Shown here in pieces: positions 1 through 8,958 of a stretch of 64,000 bases of DNA. How positions within the stretch are numbered: the first letter of the stretch is position 1; each line of letters starts with the position of its first letter. The DNA is from Aquabacterium sp. OR-4. GTDB taxonomy: Bacteria > Pseudomonadota > Gammaproteobacteria > Burkholderiales > Burkholderiaceae_C. The notes under the pieces are model-generated. The model ran no database searches, was not told where the DNA came from, and saw only the letters and a program-made list of their open reading frames with translations. The stretch is from the NCBI RefSeq assembly GCF_025290835.2, contig NZ_JAOCQD020000002.1, forward strand, positions 1,922,001 to 1,986,000. The letters run 5' to 3'. The position numbers and the translations under genes are program-made.

Positions 1-945
1 TTGTCCGACGAGGCCGAAGACCCCGGCCAGCGCGAGCTGGTGGCCCACCTGCGCGCCGAGGTCAACGGCGGCTCGGCCTTTGCCCGCGCGCTGGGCGGCT
101 CGCCGCGCGAGTTTGACGAGGTCTACCGCGCCGTGGTGGCCGCCGGCGAGCAGAGCGGCGCGCTCGGCCCGGTGCTCGAACGCCTGGCCGACGACCTGGA
201 AGAGCGCCAGGCGCTCAGCGCCAAGCTGCTGGGCGCGGCGCTGTACCCGGCCATCGTGTCGCTGGTGGCGCTGGGCATCGTGATCATCCTGGTCACCTAC
301 GTGGTGCCGCAGGTGGCCGGCGTGTTCAGCAGCACCAAGCAGGCGCTGCCCACCATCACCGTGGCCATGCTGGCCATCAGCGCCTTCGTGCGCCAGTGGG
401 GCTGGCTGGTGGTGCTGGCGCTGGCCGGTGGCGGCGTGGCGCTGGCCATGGCCTTGCGCTCGGAGGCCTTCCGCCAGCGCTTTGACGCCGCCTGGCTGCG
501 CCTGCCGCTGCTGGGCCGGCTGGCGCGCGGCTACAACGCGGCGCGTTTTGCCGGCACGCTGGCCATGCTGGCGAACGCCGGTGTACCGATCCTGAAGGCC
601 TTGCAGGCGGCGGCCGAAACCCTGGGCAACCGCGCCTTGCGCGCCGATGCGCTGGATGCGCTGGCCCAGGTGCGCGAAGGCGCGCCGCTGGCCGCGGCGC
701 TGGCGGCCAAGAAGCGCTTTCCGGGCCTGCTGGCCATGTTTGCCCGCCTGGGCGAACAGACCGGCCAGCTGCCGCAGATGCTCGACCGCGCCGCGCGCCA
801 GCTGGCCGGCGAGGTGCAGCGCCGCGCCATGGCCCTGGCCACGCTGCTGGAGCCGCTGCTCATCGTGGCCATGGGCGGCATCGTGATGCTGATCGTGCTG
901 GCGGTGATGCTGCCGATCATCCAGCTCAACAGCTGGGTCAGGTAG
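1..945 (+). CDS. gspF: type II secretion system inner-membrane protein GspF, 5'-truncated by window edge
   Basis: GspF is the polytopic inner-membrane platform protein of the type II secretion system and links the GspE ATPase to the pseudopilus. The 314 residues seen cover the end of the first T2SSF domain, a membrane segment (about residues 78-107), a second one near 125-148, the complete second T2SSF domain (about 175-300) and the C-terminal membrane helix. The E-x-SG-x-L pattern recurs in both halves (EQSGAL and EQTGQL), as the family's internal duplication predicts. Full-length GspF is about 400 residues, so roughly 90 N-terminal residues lie upstream; the TTG at base 1 is interior, not a start. 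Other gsp genes would be expected to the left. The stop is followed at once by a 13-base C tract. Confidence 0.93.
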   Translation: MSDEAEDPGQRELVAHLRAEVNGGSAFARALGGSPREFDEVYRAVVAAGEQSGALGPVLERLADDLEERQALSAKLLGAALYPAIVSLVALGIVIILVTYVVPQVAGVFSSTKQALPTITVAMLAISAFVRQWGWLVVLALAGGGVALAMALRSEAFRQRFDAAWLRLPLLGRLARGYNAARFAGTLAMLANAGVPILKALQAAAETLGNRALRADALDALAQVREGAPLAAALAAKKRFPGLLAMFARLGEQTGQLPQMLDRAARQLAGEVQRRAMALATLLEPLLIVAMGGIVMLIVLAVMLPIIQLNSWVR

Positions 946-946
946 T

Positions 947-959
947 CCCCCCCCCCCCC
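947..959. repeat. 13-base poly-C homopolymer
   Basis: An uninterrupted run of 13 C bases begins one base after the gspF stop codon. It lies outside coding sequence, so length changes would not shift a frame. It is either a true slippage-prone tract or an assembly artefact. Confidence 0.9.
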
Positions 960-1124
960 GATGCGGCTGCGCGGCCTGTCCCCCTGGGGACGGGGTGGGC
1001 GTGCGGCGCGGCGCGGGTCTTGCTACGCTTGAACCGAGTCAATTGCCAGGCCGAAGCCGGGTTGATCGCGGGATCGACGGCGCGGCGGGCTGGCAAGGTG
1101 CATTCATCGTTCGTGGAGGTGTGC

Positions 1125-2135
1125 ATGGCCCGCATGTCGTCGTCATCGACCGAGTTGGTCGCCATTGCGTCGCAACCCGGCATCCCGATCGCCCAGATGC
1201 GCCCGGTGTACCGCTGCGCCGATGTGCAGAAGCGCCTGCACAAGCTGCCGCCCAAGGAGCACGAGACCCTGCGCAGCACCTACGAGCGCATGCTCGAAAA
1301 AGGCGCCGAGCGGTTTCAGGTCAAGCCCTCGGGCCTGCCGGCCATGGCCCACCTGTACGACGAGCTGCCCAACTTCCACGAGGTGCTCGACGACATCCGC
1401 CGCCAGCTGGCGCTGTGCCACGACAGCCGCGACGCGCTCGAGATCACGCCGATGCTGCTGCTGGGCCCGCCGGGCGTGGGCAAGACCCACTTTGCGCGCG
1501 AGGTGGCGCAGCTGCTGGGCACCGGCATGGGCTTTGTGTCGATGAGCTCGCTGACCGCCGGCTGGGTGCTCAGCGGTGCCAGCAGCCAGTGGAAAGGGGC
1601 CCGCCCGGGCAAGGTGTTCGAAACCCTGGTGGACGGCCAGTACGCCAACCCGGTGATGGTGGTCGACGAGATCGACAAGGCCCGCGGCGAGCACGCCTAC
1701 GACCCGCTGGGCGCGCTGTACAGCCTGCTCGAGCACGACACCGCCGGCCAGTTCATCGACGAGTTCGCCGAGGTGCCGGTGGATGCCAGCCAGGTGATCT
1801 GGGTGGCCACGGCCAACGACGAGCGCGCCATTCCCGAGCCCATCCTCAACCGGGTGAACGTCTACCAGATCGAGATGCCCGGCCGCGACGCGGCCAGGGC
1901 CATCGCGCGGCGCCTGTACCAGGGCATTCGTGCCGAGCACGACTGGGGCCAGCGCTTCCAGCCCGAGCCGGCCGAGGCCGTGCTGGAGCGCCTGGCCGAG
2001 CTGGCCCCGCGCGAGATGCGCCGTGCCTGGATGACCGCCTTCGGCAATGCCCGCCTGGCCGGCCGCGACGAGATCCAGGCCGCCGACCTGCCCGGCAGCG
2101 GCGGCAAGCGCGGGGCGATGGGCTTTCTGAACTGA
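1125..2135 (+). CDS. AAA family ATPase, Lon-like ATPase domain
   Basis: A stand-alone AAA+ ATPase of 336 residues. Walker A is GPPGVGKT at residues 114-121 and Walker B is VMVVDEID at about 177-184; a sensor-like WVATAND segment and an arginine-containing ILNRV segment follow. The ATPase core resembles that of Lon/ClpX-type proteases, but no peptidase domain or zinc finger is present, so a chaperone or remodelling role is more likely than proteolysis; the substrate is unknown. The ATG at 1125 was chosen because GGAGGT lies 4 bases upstream; the frame stays open to 1020, but that N-terminal extension reads like untranslated leader. It is transcribed alone, between gspF and a convergent diguanylate cyclase, with an inverted repeat just after its stop. 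Confidence 0.8.
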   Translation: MARMSSSSTELVAIASQPGIPIAQMRPVYRCADVQKRLHKLPPKEHETLRSTYERMLEKGAERFQVKPSGLPAMAHLYDELPNFHEVLDDIRRQLALCHDSRDALEITPMLLLGPPGVGKTHFAREVAQLLGTGMGFVSMSSLTAGWVLSGASSQWKGARPGKVFETLVDGQYANPVMVVDEIDKARGEHAYDPLGALYSLLEHDTAGQFIDEFAEVPVDASQVIWVATANDERAIPEPILNRVNVYQIEMPGRDAARAIARRLYQGIRAEHDWGQRFQPEPAEAVLERLAELAPREMRRAWMTAFGNARLAGRDEIQAADLPGSGGKRGAMGFLN

Positions 2136-2138
2136 CAC

Positions 2139-2198
2139 GGTGTGGATGAACCTGCAGCGCGGGCACATGGCGGCCCTGCGCGGCGGTTCCTTCACACC
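2139..2198. repeat. imperfect inverted repeat at a convergent gene junction (copy 1 of 3)
   Basis: Two 26-base arms (2139-2164 and 2173-2198) form an imperfect palindrome around an 8-base loop; both outer ends read GGTGTG..(N)..GAACC inward. A closely related sequence occurs at 9577 and a more diverged one at 22376, each time just after a stop codon where two genes converge. There is no U-tract, so this is not a classical terminator; it may be a REP-like element or a bidirectional 3'-end structure. Confidence 0.6.
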
Positions 2199-2216
2199 TG
2201 GCTGGGCGGCCGCGGG

Positions 2217-4157
2217 CTAGGTCAGGCCTTGCGAGGCCTGGCCGCGCCGAAGCGTGTGGCGCCCGGCCTGCTTGCCGGCGTACATCGCGGCATCGGCGCG
2301 CTTGAGCAGGTCGTCGGCCTCGTGGCCGTCGTGCGGCGCCAGCGCAAAGCCGATGGTCAGGCCCACGTGGCAAGACTGGCCGGCCACGGCAAAGGGCTGG
2401 CGAAAGGCGTCCAGCAGCTTGCGGCCGATGAGTTGCGCCTCGGCCTCGCCGGCCAGGCCCGAGGCCACGATCACGAACTCGTCGCCGCCCAGGCGTGCCA
2501 CCAGGTCGCTGTGGCGCAGGTTGCGCTTCAGGCGCTGGCCCACCTGCACCAGCAGCTCGTCGCCGGCATCGTGGCCCAGCCGGTCGTTCACCGGTTTGAA
2601 GCCGTCCAGATCGAGCAGAAACACCGCCAGCACCCGCTCGCTGCCGGCACGCGCATCGGCCCGGCTGGCGGCCAGCGCGGCGGCCAGCGCCTGGTTGAGC
2701 CCGCGCCGGTTGGGCAGGCCGGTCAAGGCATCGGTGTAGGCCAGCGACTCGAGCGCCTGGCGTTCCACCTCGGTGCGCTCGGCATCGCGACGCACCCCTT
2801 CGATGCGCAGCGCCAGGATGCGCGTCCACACCACCATCTCGACCACCGAGGCCAGCTGGAACAGGTGCTGCGTCCAGTAGGTCACCGGCAGCAGGCCGCG
2901 CAGCAGGCCGGCGATGCACAGCGCGCCGGCCATGTAGGCGCTCCAGCCCAGCAGCAGGAACAGCGCCCCGCGGTCGCCGCTGCGGGCCAGGCGGTAGGCC
3001 GCCGGGATGGCGATCAGCATCGGCAGCGGGCCCAGCAGCGTGGCCGTGGCCTGGGTGAGCCGGTAGTCCAGCGCACCGGCCAGCGAAGCCACCAGGCCCA
3101 GTGCCGACAGCGCGGCCACGGCCAGCAGCCCGCGGTGCGTCCAGGGGTTGCGCTCGCGTGTGCGCAGCGCCCCGGCCACGAACAGGCCGCCGCCCGCCAG
3201 CGCCAGCAAGATGGCCTGCGGCGCGATCTTGTCCAGCGCCCCGGATTGCTCGCTCCACAGGTGCTGCTGGCCGATGCCGAAGTAGGCGATGAAGAAGGTG
3301 GTCACGCCCACCAGCAGCACGGCGTAGTACAGAAACAGCGCCTCGCGCAGGCTCACCCAGTGCGACAGGCTGTACAGCAGCAGCGCCACCGCCACGCCGA
3401 TCAGCAGGCCCTGCTGCAGCTGCATGCTGCTTTCATGGTCCTGGAAGGCATCGGGCTTGACCAGCGAGATCGGCAGCACCATCGAGCTGGTGGTCTGCAC
3501 CCGCAGCAGCAGCTCGTAGCGCACGCCGGGCTCCAGCGCCAGGCGCAGCGCATGCGGGCGGGCCCGCACCGGACGCTCGGCATAGGGCAGCAGGTTGCCC
3601 AGCTGGCGCTCCAGCACCGGCATGCCGTCGCGCAGCAGCGTGACGCGCAGATCGTTCAGCGGCGGGTAGTCAATGTTGAGCAGCCACTGGCCATCGCCCT
3701 GGGCCACCTGCAGCGGCAGCAGCAGCCACACCGTGTCGCGGCGCACGCCCAGGTTGCCGGCGGGGCCGCCGGGCGGGCGAAAGTCGGGCCGGCGCTGCAG
3801 CGCCTGGTCACGGCTCAGCCGGTGCTCGGGGTCGGACAGCAGGCGCACGGCGGGCCAGGCGGCGATGTCGGGGCGCCGGTCGTCGAGCACCAGCGCGGGT
3901 GCGCTGCCGGCCCATGCGGGCGCTGGAGAGCCCAGGCCGGCCCATGCGGGCGCGGCGTGCCCCTCGGCCGCCACCACGGCGCCGATCAGGCCCAGCCAGC
4001 ACAGCAGGCAGGCCACCACCCGACCGGCGGCGCGCCAGGCCCGGGCCCCTGCGCCCGCGCCGGCCTGGATGGCCGCGCCAGGCGCCGCCACGCGGCCGCT
4101 CGACCGCTGGGTCGGCCGGGCGTGGCTCGGGGCATGGTGGGGCAGGCTCGGGGGCAT
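2217..4157 (-). CDS. 7TMR-DISM membrane diguanylate cyclase (GGDEF)
   Basis: Makes cyclic di-GMP from two GTP in response to an extracytoplasmic signal. Order in the 646-residue product: an N-terminal membrane helix or signal peptide (about 37-60), a periplasmic all-beta 7TMR-DISM sensory region, about seven membrane helices (roughly 230-430), a short coiled linker and a C-terminal GGDEF domain. The catalytic motif is an exact GGDEF about 86 residues from the C-terminus, preceded by RHSD five residues before it, the canonical RxxD product-inhibition I-site, so the enzyme should be active and feedback-inhibited. The ATG at 4157 is preferred because the GTG at 4265 would add 36 low-complexity residues ahead of the signal segment; neither has a clear ribosome site. 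c-di-GMP commonly controls EPS, so a link with the polysaccharide genes downstream is plausible but not shown. Confidence 0.9.
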   Translation of the reverse strand: MPPSLPHHAPSHARPTQRSSGRVAAPGAAIQAGAGAGARAWRAAGRVVACLLCWLGLIGAVVAAEGHAAPAWAGLGSPAPAWAGSAPALVLDDRRPDIAAWPAVRLLSDPEHRLSRDQALQRRPDFRPPGGPAGNLGVRRDTVWLLLPLQVAQGDGQWLLNIDYPPLNDLRVTLLRDGMPVLERQLGNLLPYAERPVRARPHALRLALEPGVRYELLLRVQTTSSMVLPISLVKPDAFQDHESSMQLQQGLLIGVAVALLLYSLSHWVSLREALFLYYAVLLVGVTTFFIAYFGIGQQHLWSEQSGALDKIAPQAILLALAGGGLFVAGALRTRERNPWTHRGLLAVAALSALGLVASLAGALDYRLTQATATLLGPLPMLIAIPAAYRLARSGDRGALFLLLGWSAYMAGALCIAGLLRGLLPVTYWTQHLFQLASVVEMVVWTRILALRIEGVRRDAERTEVERQALESLAYTDALTGLPNRRGLNQALAAALAASRADARAGSERVLAVFLLDLDGFKPVNDRLGHDAGDELLVQVGQRLKRNLRHSDLVARLGGDEFVIVASGLAGEAEAQLIGRKLLDAFRQPFAVAGQSCHVGLTIGFALAPHDGHEADDLLKRADAAMYAGKQAGRHTLRRGQASQGLT

Positions 4158-4391
4158 GGCATGGCTGGCCCGCAACTGCCCCGGGCGATTCGCATCTGAC
4201 TGGTGGCCCTGTGTATCGGCCCGTCCGCGGCCAACTTGAACCTGGCCCTTCTCCCCTGCATTCACGGGGTTTGCCGGCTCGGCAACGCGCCCGCCGGGCC
4301 GGGTGTCACTGGATATTCATCGGCACTGCCTACCGTCGGGGCACCGGGACTCGAAGCACCCGGATCGATCAACGCCGCTGGAGTCAGCCCC

Positions 4392-5117
4392 ATGTTCAAG
4401 CACCTTCTCGCCCTGGCCGCCGCGGCCGCCGTGGCACTTCCGGCTCAGGCCGCCCTGAATACCGGCGACATCGCCTTCACCGCCTTCAACGCCGATGAAG
4501 ACGGCTGGAGCCTGGTGACCTTCGTGGACATCGCGGCCGGCACTCAGATCTTCTTCTCGGACAGCACCGCGACCAGTGCCACCACCATCGGCACCGGCGA
4601 GTCCTCGTTCAGCTGGAACACCGGCGCCAGCGTGATCTCGGCCGGCACGGTGGTGCGCTTCTCGGCCATCGACGCGACCACCCGCGCGGCCTCGGTGGGC
4701 AGCTTCAGCGTCATCCACGGCAGCAACCTCGGCCTGAGCGCCACGGCCGAGACGGTCTACGCCTTTCTGGGCAGCAGCGCCACCTCGGTGGGCACCATGC
4801 TGACGGCCGTGTCGTCGGAAGCCAATGCCAACGCGCTGACCGCCGTGGGCCTGACCGCCGGCACCAACGCCGTCAAGCTGACCAGCAGTGCCGACTTCGC
4901 CGGCTACACCGGCGCCCGCACCGGCGCCGCCAGCTTTGCGGCCTACCAGCCGCTGGTGAACAACGCCGCCAACTGGGCCATCAACGTGGGTGGCAATGGC
5001 GTTGGCGTGGTGCCCGACACCACCGTGTTCGCCCCGGTGCCCGAGCCCGAAAGCCATGCGCTGATGCTGGCCGGCCTGGTGGGCCTGGGCTTCATCGCCC
5101 GCCGCCGCCGCGGCTGA
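4392..5117 (+). CDS. PEP-CTERM sorting domain protein
   Basis: An exported surface protein of 241 residues. An N-terminal signal peptide ends at AQA; the body is rich in Ser, Thr, Ala and Gly and begins with a GDIAFTAFNAD-type beta segment; the C-terminus is a textbook PEP-CTERM tripartite signal: VPEP, a hydrophobic helix, then an arginine cluster (ARRRRG). Such signals are recognised and cleaved by exosortase in Gram-negative bacteria that make EPS. The ATG at 4392 has TGGAG 8 bases upstream; the open frame to 4203 upstream is not used. Its function beyond sorting is unknown. Short hairpins near 5119-5134 and 5151-5164 follow the gene, separating it from the next PEP-CTERM operon. Confidence 0.9.
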   Translation: MFKHLLALAAAAAVALPAQAALNTGDIAFTAFNADEDGWSLVTFVDIAAGTQIFFSDSTATSATTIGTGESSFSWNTGASVISAGTVVRFSAIDATTRAASVGSFSVIHGSNLGLSATAETVYAFLGSSATSVGTMLTAVSSEANANALTAVGLTAGTNAVKLTSSADFAGYTGARTGAASFAAYQPLVNNAANWAINVGGNGVGVVPDTTVFAPVPEPESHALMLAGLVGLGFIARRRRG

Positions 5118-5197
5118 GTGGCGGGCAAACCGCCCTACTCTAGCCTGACCAAACGGTCAATTTCGGGCATGCACGCCCCGGGTTCAAGGGGCCCGCG

Positions 5198-5213
5198 TGG
5201 CGCGGCTTCTGCA
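5198..5213 (+). promoter_or_regulatory. candidate sigma-54 (-24/-12) promoter for the PEP-CTERM/nuclease operon
   Basis: TGGCGCGGCTTCTGCA matches the sigma-54 consensus (TGGCACG, four bases, TTGCA) at all but two positions and keeps the obligatory GG and GC dinucleotides 10 bases apart. It lies 100 bases upstream of the ATG at 5314. PEP-CTERM genes in known exosortase systems are often regulated by the sigma-54-dependent activator PrsR, which supports the call. Confidence 0.55.
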
Positions 5214-5313
5214 TGACGGAAGCGACGATGCGGTGATCGGGTGACGGCGCCCCACGAAGGCGCGCCTCCCGGCACCGCATCGCGTTTTTCCACACACCAC
5301 CGGAGTGCATTGC

Positions 5314-6021
5314 ATGAAGAAGTTGCTGCCCGTCACCGCTGCGCTGTTTGCCGCCGCCTCGCTGTCCCTGCCCGCCCAGGCGCTGACGCTGGTGCAATGG
5401 GATTTCGAGACGCCGTTCGCCGACCTCAACAACGCCACCGCGTCGCCCGCGGTGGCCGCCTCCACCGGCAGCGGCACGGCCAGCGGCTACCACGCCTCTG
5501 CCGCCACCGACTGGACGACGCCGGTCGGCAATGGCTCGGCCAACGCCATGAGCAGCAACACCTGGGCGGTGGGCGACTACTACCAGTTCAGCTTTGCCAC
5601 CACCGGCCACGCCGACATGCTGCTGAGCTTTGACCAGACCGGCAGCGGCACCGGCCCGCGCAGCTTCGCGCTGGCCTACAGCACCGACGGGGTGAGCTTC
5701 AGCACCTTCGGCAGCTACGTGGTGCTGATCAACAGCTCGCCCAACCCGGTGTGGAGCGCGTCCTCCGTCTCGAGCGTGTACTCGTTCAGCTTCGACCTGT
5801 CGGCCGTGTCGGCACTCGACAACCAGGGCCTGGTCGTCATCCGCCTGGTCGACACCGCCACGACCTCGACCAGCGGCGGTGTGGTCGGCGCTGGCGGCAC
5901 CAGCCGTATCGACAATGTCACCGTGGCCATGGCCCCGGTGCCCGAACCCGCCTCCTACGCCCTGCTGCTCGGCGGCCTGGCCGCCATCGGCCTGCTGGCC
6001 CGCCGCCGCAGCCGCCGCTGA
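5314..6021 (+). CDS. PEP-CTERM sorting domain protein, first gene of a nuclease-containing operon
   Basis: A 235-residue exported protein with a signal peptide ending LPAQA, a Ser/Thr/Gly-rich beta-type body beginning LVQWDFE, and a C-terminal PEP-CTERM signal (VPEP, hydrophobic helix, RRRSRR). The body resembles generic exported PEP-CTERM proteins; no enzymatic motif is visible. The ATG at 5314 has CGGAG 8 bases upstream and is preferred to the in-frame ATG at 5305. The next gene, a secreted nuclease, starts 50 bases after its stop, and a third PEP-CTERM gene follows that, so the three are probably cotranscribed from the sigma-54-like element at 5198. Confidence 0.9.
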   Translation: MKKLLPVTAALFAAASLSLPAQALTLVQWDFETPFADLNNATASPAVAASTGSGTASGYHASAATDWTTPVGNGSANAMSSNTWAVGDYYQFSFATTGHADMLLSFDQTGSGTGPRSFALAYSTDGVSFSTFGSYVVLINSSPNPVWSASSVSSVYSFSFDLSAVSALDNQGLVVIRLVDTATTSTSGGVVGAGGTSRIDNVTVAMAPVPEPASYALLLGGLAAIGLLARRRSRR

Positions 6022-6071
6022 AGCGCCTGCGCGCCAAGGCGATCCCTTCACCTGATCCACCCCACCTCCCC

Positions 6072-8927
6072 ATGAGCTCACGCCAACTCCCGCCTTCGTC
6101 GCCCCGCCGTCTGCTGGCCAGCTTGTCGCTGGCCCTGCCGCTGGTCATGCTGGCCGATACCGCCTCGGCCGCGGTGCTGATCAGCCAGGTCTATGGCGGC
6201 GGCGCTGCCACCTCCGGCAGCCCGTCGTACAAGCACGACTACATCGAGTTGCGCAACACGGGCGCCGAGGCGGTGTCGCTGAGCGGCCTGTCGCTGCAGT
6301 ACGGCTCGTCCACCGGCACGGGCAGCTGGAGCTCGCTGAGCCTGTCGGGCACGATCCCGGCCCATGGTTTCTTCCTGGTGCGCACCAACACCACCGGCAC
6401 GCTGGGCGCCGACCTGCCCACGCCGGACCTGTCGGCCACCAACGGCCTGAACCTCAGCGCCAGCAACGGCAAGGTGGCGCTGGTGAACGGCACCTCCGCG
6501 CTGTCGGGCGCCTGCCCCACCGCCAATGTGCTCGACCTGGTGGGCTACGGCAGCGCCAACTGCGCCGAAGGCACGGCCACGCCGGCGCTGACCAACATGC
6601 TGGCCGCGCTGCGCAGCAACGCCGGCTGCACCGACACCGGCAGCAACTCGGCCGACTTCAGCACCGGCACGCCCGCCGCGCGCAACAGCGCCACCACGGC
6701 CACGGCCTGCAGTGGCTCGGGTGGCGGCTCGGGTGGCGGCGGCACCGGCACCACGCCGGTTGACCTGACGATCGGCGCCATCCAGGGCGAATCGGGCACC
6801 AGCCCGCATGTGGGCAAGCTGGTCCGCAGCTCGGGCGTGGTGACCAAGCTCACCAACACCGGCTTCTTCATGCAATCGCTCACCGGCGATGGCAACGATG
6901 CCACCTCCGACGGCATCCTGGTGTTCACCAGCAGCGCGCCCACGGTCAGCCCGGGCCAGCTGGTGCAGGTGACGGCCACGGTGACCGAATTCGCCACCGG
7001 CAGCAGCACCGTCACCGAACTCACCAGCCCCAGCGTCGTCGTGCAGGGCGACGGCTACACCATTGCGCCGACGGCGGTGACGCTGCCGGTGGCCGGCGGC
7101 CTCGAGCGTTTCGAAGGCATGCTGGTCACGCTGAGCGGCCCGCTGACGGTGAACCAGAACTACTTCCAGGCGCGCTACGGCCAGCTCACGCTGTCGGCCG
7201 GCGGCCGCCTCGAGGTGCCCACCAACCGCCACCGCCCGGGCGCCCAGGCCCAGGCCCTGATGGCCGACAACGCGGCGCGCCGCGTGGTGCTGGACGACGG
7301 CAGCTCGCTGCAGAACGTCAACCCCACCGCCTTCACCAGCTTCAACGGCATCGCCGCGGCGCCGCGCGGCGGCGACAGCTTCAGCGCGATCACCGGCGTG
7401 ATCGACTACGGCCCCTCCACCGCCACCGCCAGCGGCATTGGCGACTACCGCATCCTGCCGCTGAACAACAGCACGCTGACCTACAGCAACAGCCATCCGC
7501 GCCTGGCCACGGCACCGGCGGTGGGCGGCAACGTGAAGCTGGCCAGCTTCAATGTGCTGAACTACTTCACCAGCTTCACCGACGGCAATGCGGTGACGGC
7601 CACCGGCGCCCAGACCACCAGCGCCGGCTGCACGCTGGGCGGCGCCACCGCCACCAGCAACTGCCGCGGCGCCAACAGCCTGGACGAGTTCCAGCGCCAG
7701 CAGGCCAAGATCGTGGCCGCCATCAGCAGCATCAACGCCGACGCGCTGGGCCTGATGGAGATCCAGAACAACAGCGTGGCGGCCCAGAACCTGGTGCACG
7801 CGCTGAACACGCAGATGGGCTCCGGCACCTATGCCGTGGCCCCCGGTGCGGCGGCCGGCGTGGTGGGCACCGACGCGATCAAGACCACGGTCATCTACAA
7901 GCCGGCCAAGCTGGCGCCGGTGGGCAACTCGGTGACCGACACCGACGAGGTCAACAACCGCCCCACCCTGGCCCAGCACTTCGCCACGGCCAACGGCGAG
8001 CGCTTCACGCTGGTGGTGAACCACTTCAAGAGCAAGGGCAGCTGCCCGTCGGCCGGCGACGCCGACTACGCCGGCAACTTCGACGCCGGTGACGGCCAGG
8101 GGTGCTGGAACGGCCTGCGCACGCAGCAGGCCAACCGCCTGCGCAGCTTTGTGGGCCAGCTGCAGTCCAGCGCCAGCGGCAGCGCCAACGTGGTGGTGGT
8201 GGGTGACCTGAACGCCTACGCCCAGGAAGACCCGGTCTACGCCCTCACCAGCAACGGCTTCGTCGACCAGATCGGCCGCTTCCACAGCTTCGGCTACTCG
8301 TACGTGTTCGATGGCGCCGCCGGCCGCCTGGACCACGCCATCACCTCGGCCGCCCTGTCAGCCAAGGTGAGCGGCGTGGCGCACTGGCACATCAATGCCG
8401 ACGAGTCGCTGGCCCACGACTACAACCGCGAGTTCAAGCAGCCGGCCTGCGCCACCTGCGCGACCGATCCGTATGCCGCCACGGTGTACCGCTCGTCCGA
8501 CCATGACCCGGTGGTGCTGGGCCTGGGCCTGTACAAGTACATCACCGGCACCGCTGCGCGCGACACCCTCACCGGCACCGCCGGCGACGACCTGATCACC
8601 GGCGGCGTGGGCGCCGACACCCTGACCGGCGGCGCCGGCACCAACCTGTACATCTACAACTCGATGCGCGACGCCGGTGACCTGATCACCGACTTCGTGC
8701 CGGGCAAGGACTGGGTCGACCTGCGCCAGCTGCTGGCCGGCCTGGGCTGGACCGGCAGCAACCCGGTGGCCGAAGGCCGGGTGCGCTTTGTCGCCTCGGG
8801 CACCGGCACCGCGCTGGAGATCGACGCCGACGGCCCCGCCGGCGCCGGTGGCTGGCGTGGCCTGGTCACCTTTGCCAATGTCAGCCCCGCAGCGTTCAGC
8901 ACCCAGCCCAGCCTGATCGCGCGCTGA
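6072..8927 (+). CDS. secreted ExeM/NucH-family endonuclease with lamin-tail domain and RTX-like C-terminus
   Basis: A large extracellular nuclease of 951 residues, expected to hydrolyse DNA outside the cell. Domains: a signal peptide (to about residue 32), a lamin-tail-like beta domain beginning AVLISQVYGGG (about 33-180), a Gly/Ser linker, an OB-fold-like segment (about 225-340), an endonuclease/exonuclease/phosphatase domain (about 475-815, with KLASFNVLNYF, GLMEIQNN, VVNHFKSKG, VVGDLNAY and SSDHDPVVLGL), then calcium-binding nonapeptide-like repeats (GDDLITGG, GADTLTGG) and a terminal DFxxGKDWVDL segment. The catalytic Asn, Glu, Asp and His positions of the EEP fold are all present. It has no PEP-CTERM signal, although both neighbours do, so it is probably released rather than sorted. 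The start at 6072 leads directly into the signal peptide; there is no strong ribosome site, which suits translation coupled to the upstream gene. Confidence 0.9.
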   Translation: MSSRQLPPSSPRRLLASLSLALPLVMLADTASAAVLISQVYGGGAATSGSPSYKHDYIELRNTGAEAVSLSGLSLQYGSSTGTGSWSSLSLSGTIPAHGFFLVRTNTTGTLGADLPTPDLSATNGLNLSASNGKVALVNGTSALSGACPTANVLDLVGYGSANCAEGTATPALTNMLAALRSNAGCTDTGSNSADFSTGTPAARNSATTATACSGSGGGSGGGGTGTTPVDLTIGAIQGESGTSPHVGKLVRSSGVVTKLTNTGFFMQSLTGDGNDATSDGILVFTSSAPTVSPGQLVQVTATVTEFATGSSTVTELTSPSVVVQGDGYTIAPTAVTLPVAGGLERFEGMLVTLSGPLTVNQNYFQARYGQLTLSAGGRLEVPTNRHRPGAQAQALMADNAARRVVLDDGSSLQNVNPTAFTSFNGIAAAPRGGDSFSAITGVIDYGPSTATASGIGDYRILPLNNSTLTYSNSHPRLATAPAVGGNVKLASFNVLNYFTSFTDGNAVTATGAQTTSAGCTLGGATATSNCRGANSLDEFQRQQAKIVAAISSINADALGLMEIQNNSVAAQNLVHALNTQMGSGTYAVAPGAAAGVVGTDAIKTTVIYKPAKLAPVGNSVTDTDEVNNRPTLAQHFATANGERFTLVVNHFKSKGSCPSAGDADYAGNFDAGDGQGCWNGLRTQQANRLRSFVGQLQSSASGSANVVVVGDLNAYAQEDPVYALTSNGFVDQIGRFHSFGYSYVFDGAAGRLDHAITSAALSAKVSGVAHWHINADESLAHDYNREFKQPACATCATDPYAATVYRSSDHDPVVLGLGLYKYITGTAARDTLTGTAGDDLITGGVGADTLTGGAGTNLYIYNSMRDAGDLITDFVPGKDWVDLRQLLAGLGWTGSNPVAEGRVRFVASGTGTALEIDADGPAGAGGWRGLVTFANVSPAAFSTQPSLIAR

Positions 8928-8958
8928 GCCCCTGCCCCCCATTCAACGGAGTTTTCTG

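Noticed and set aside
2142..4199. 685-codon open frame antisense to the diguanylate cyclase
   Set aside because: The minus-strand product has intact GGDEF and membrane domains; the plus frame is low complexity.
5119..5164. Short hairpins after the first PEP-CTERM gene as a terminator
   Set aside because: Stems are only about five base pairs with no T-run; mentioned in the gene entry but not listed as a terminator.
6078..8336. 752-codon open frame antisense to the nuclease gene
   Set aside because: A shadow produced by GC-rich third positions; composition is His/Gly/Ala/Gln-rich without any domain, while the sense frame is a full ExeM-type protein.
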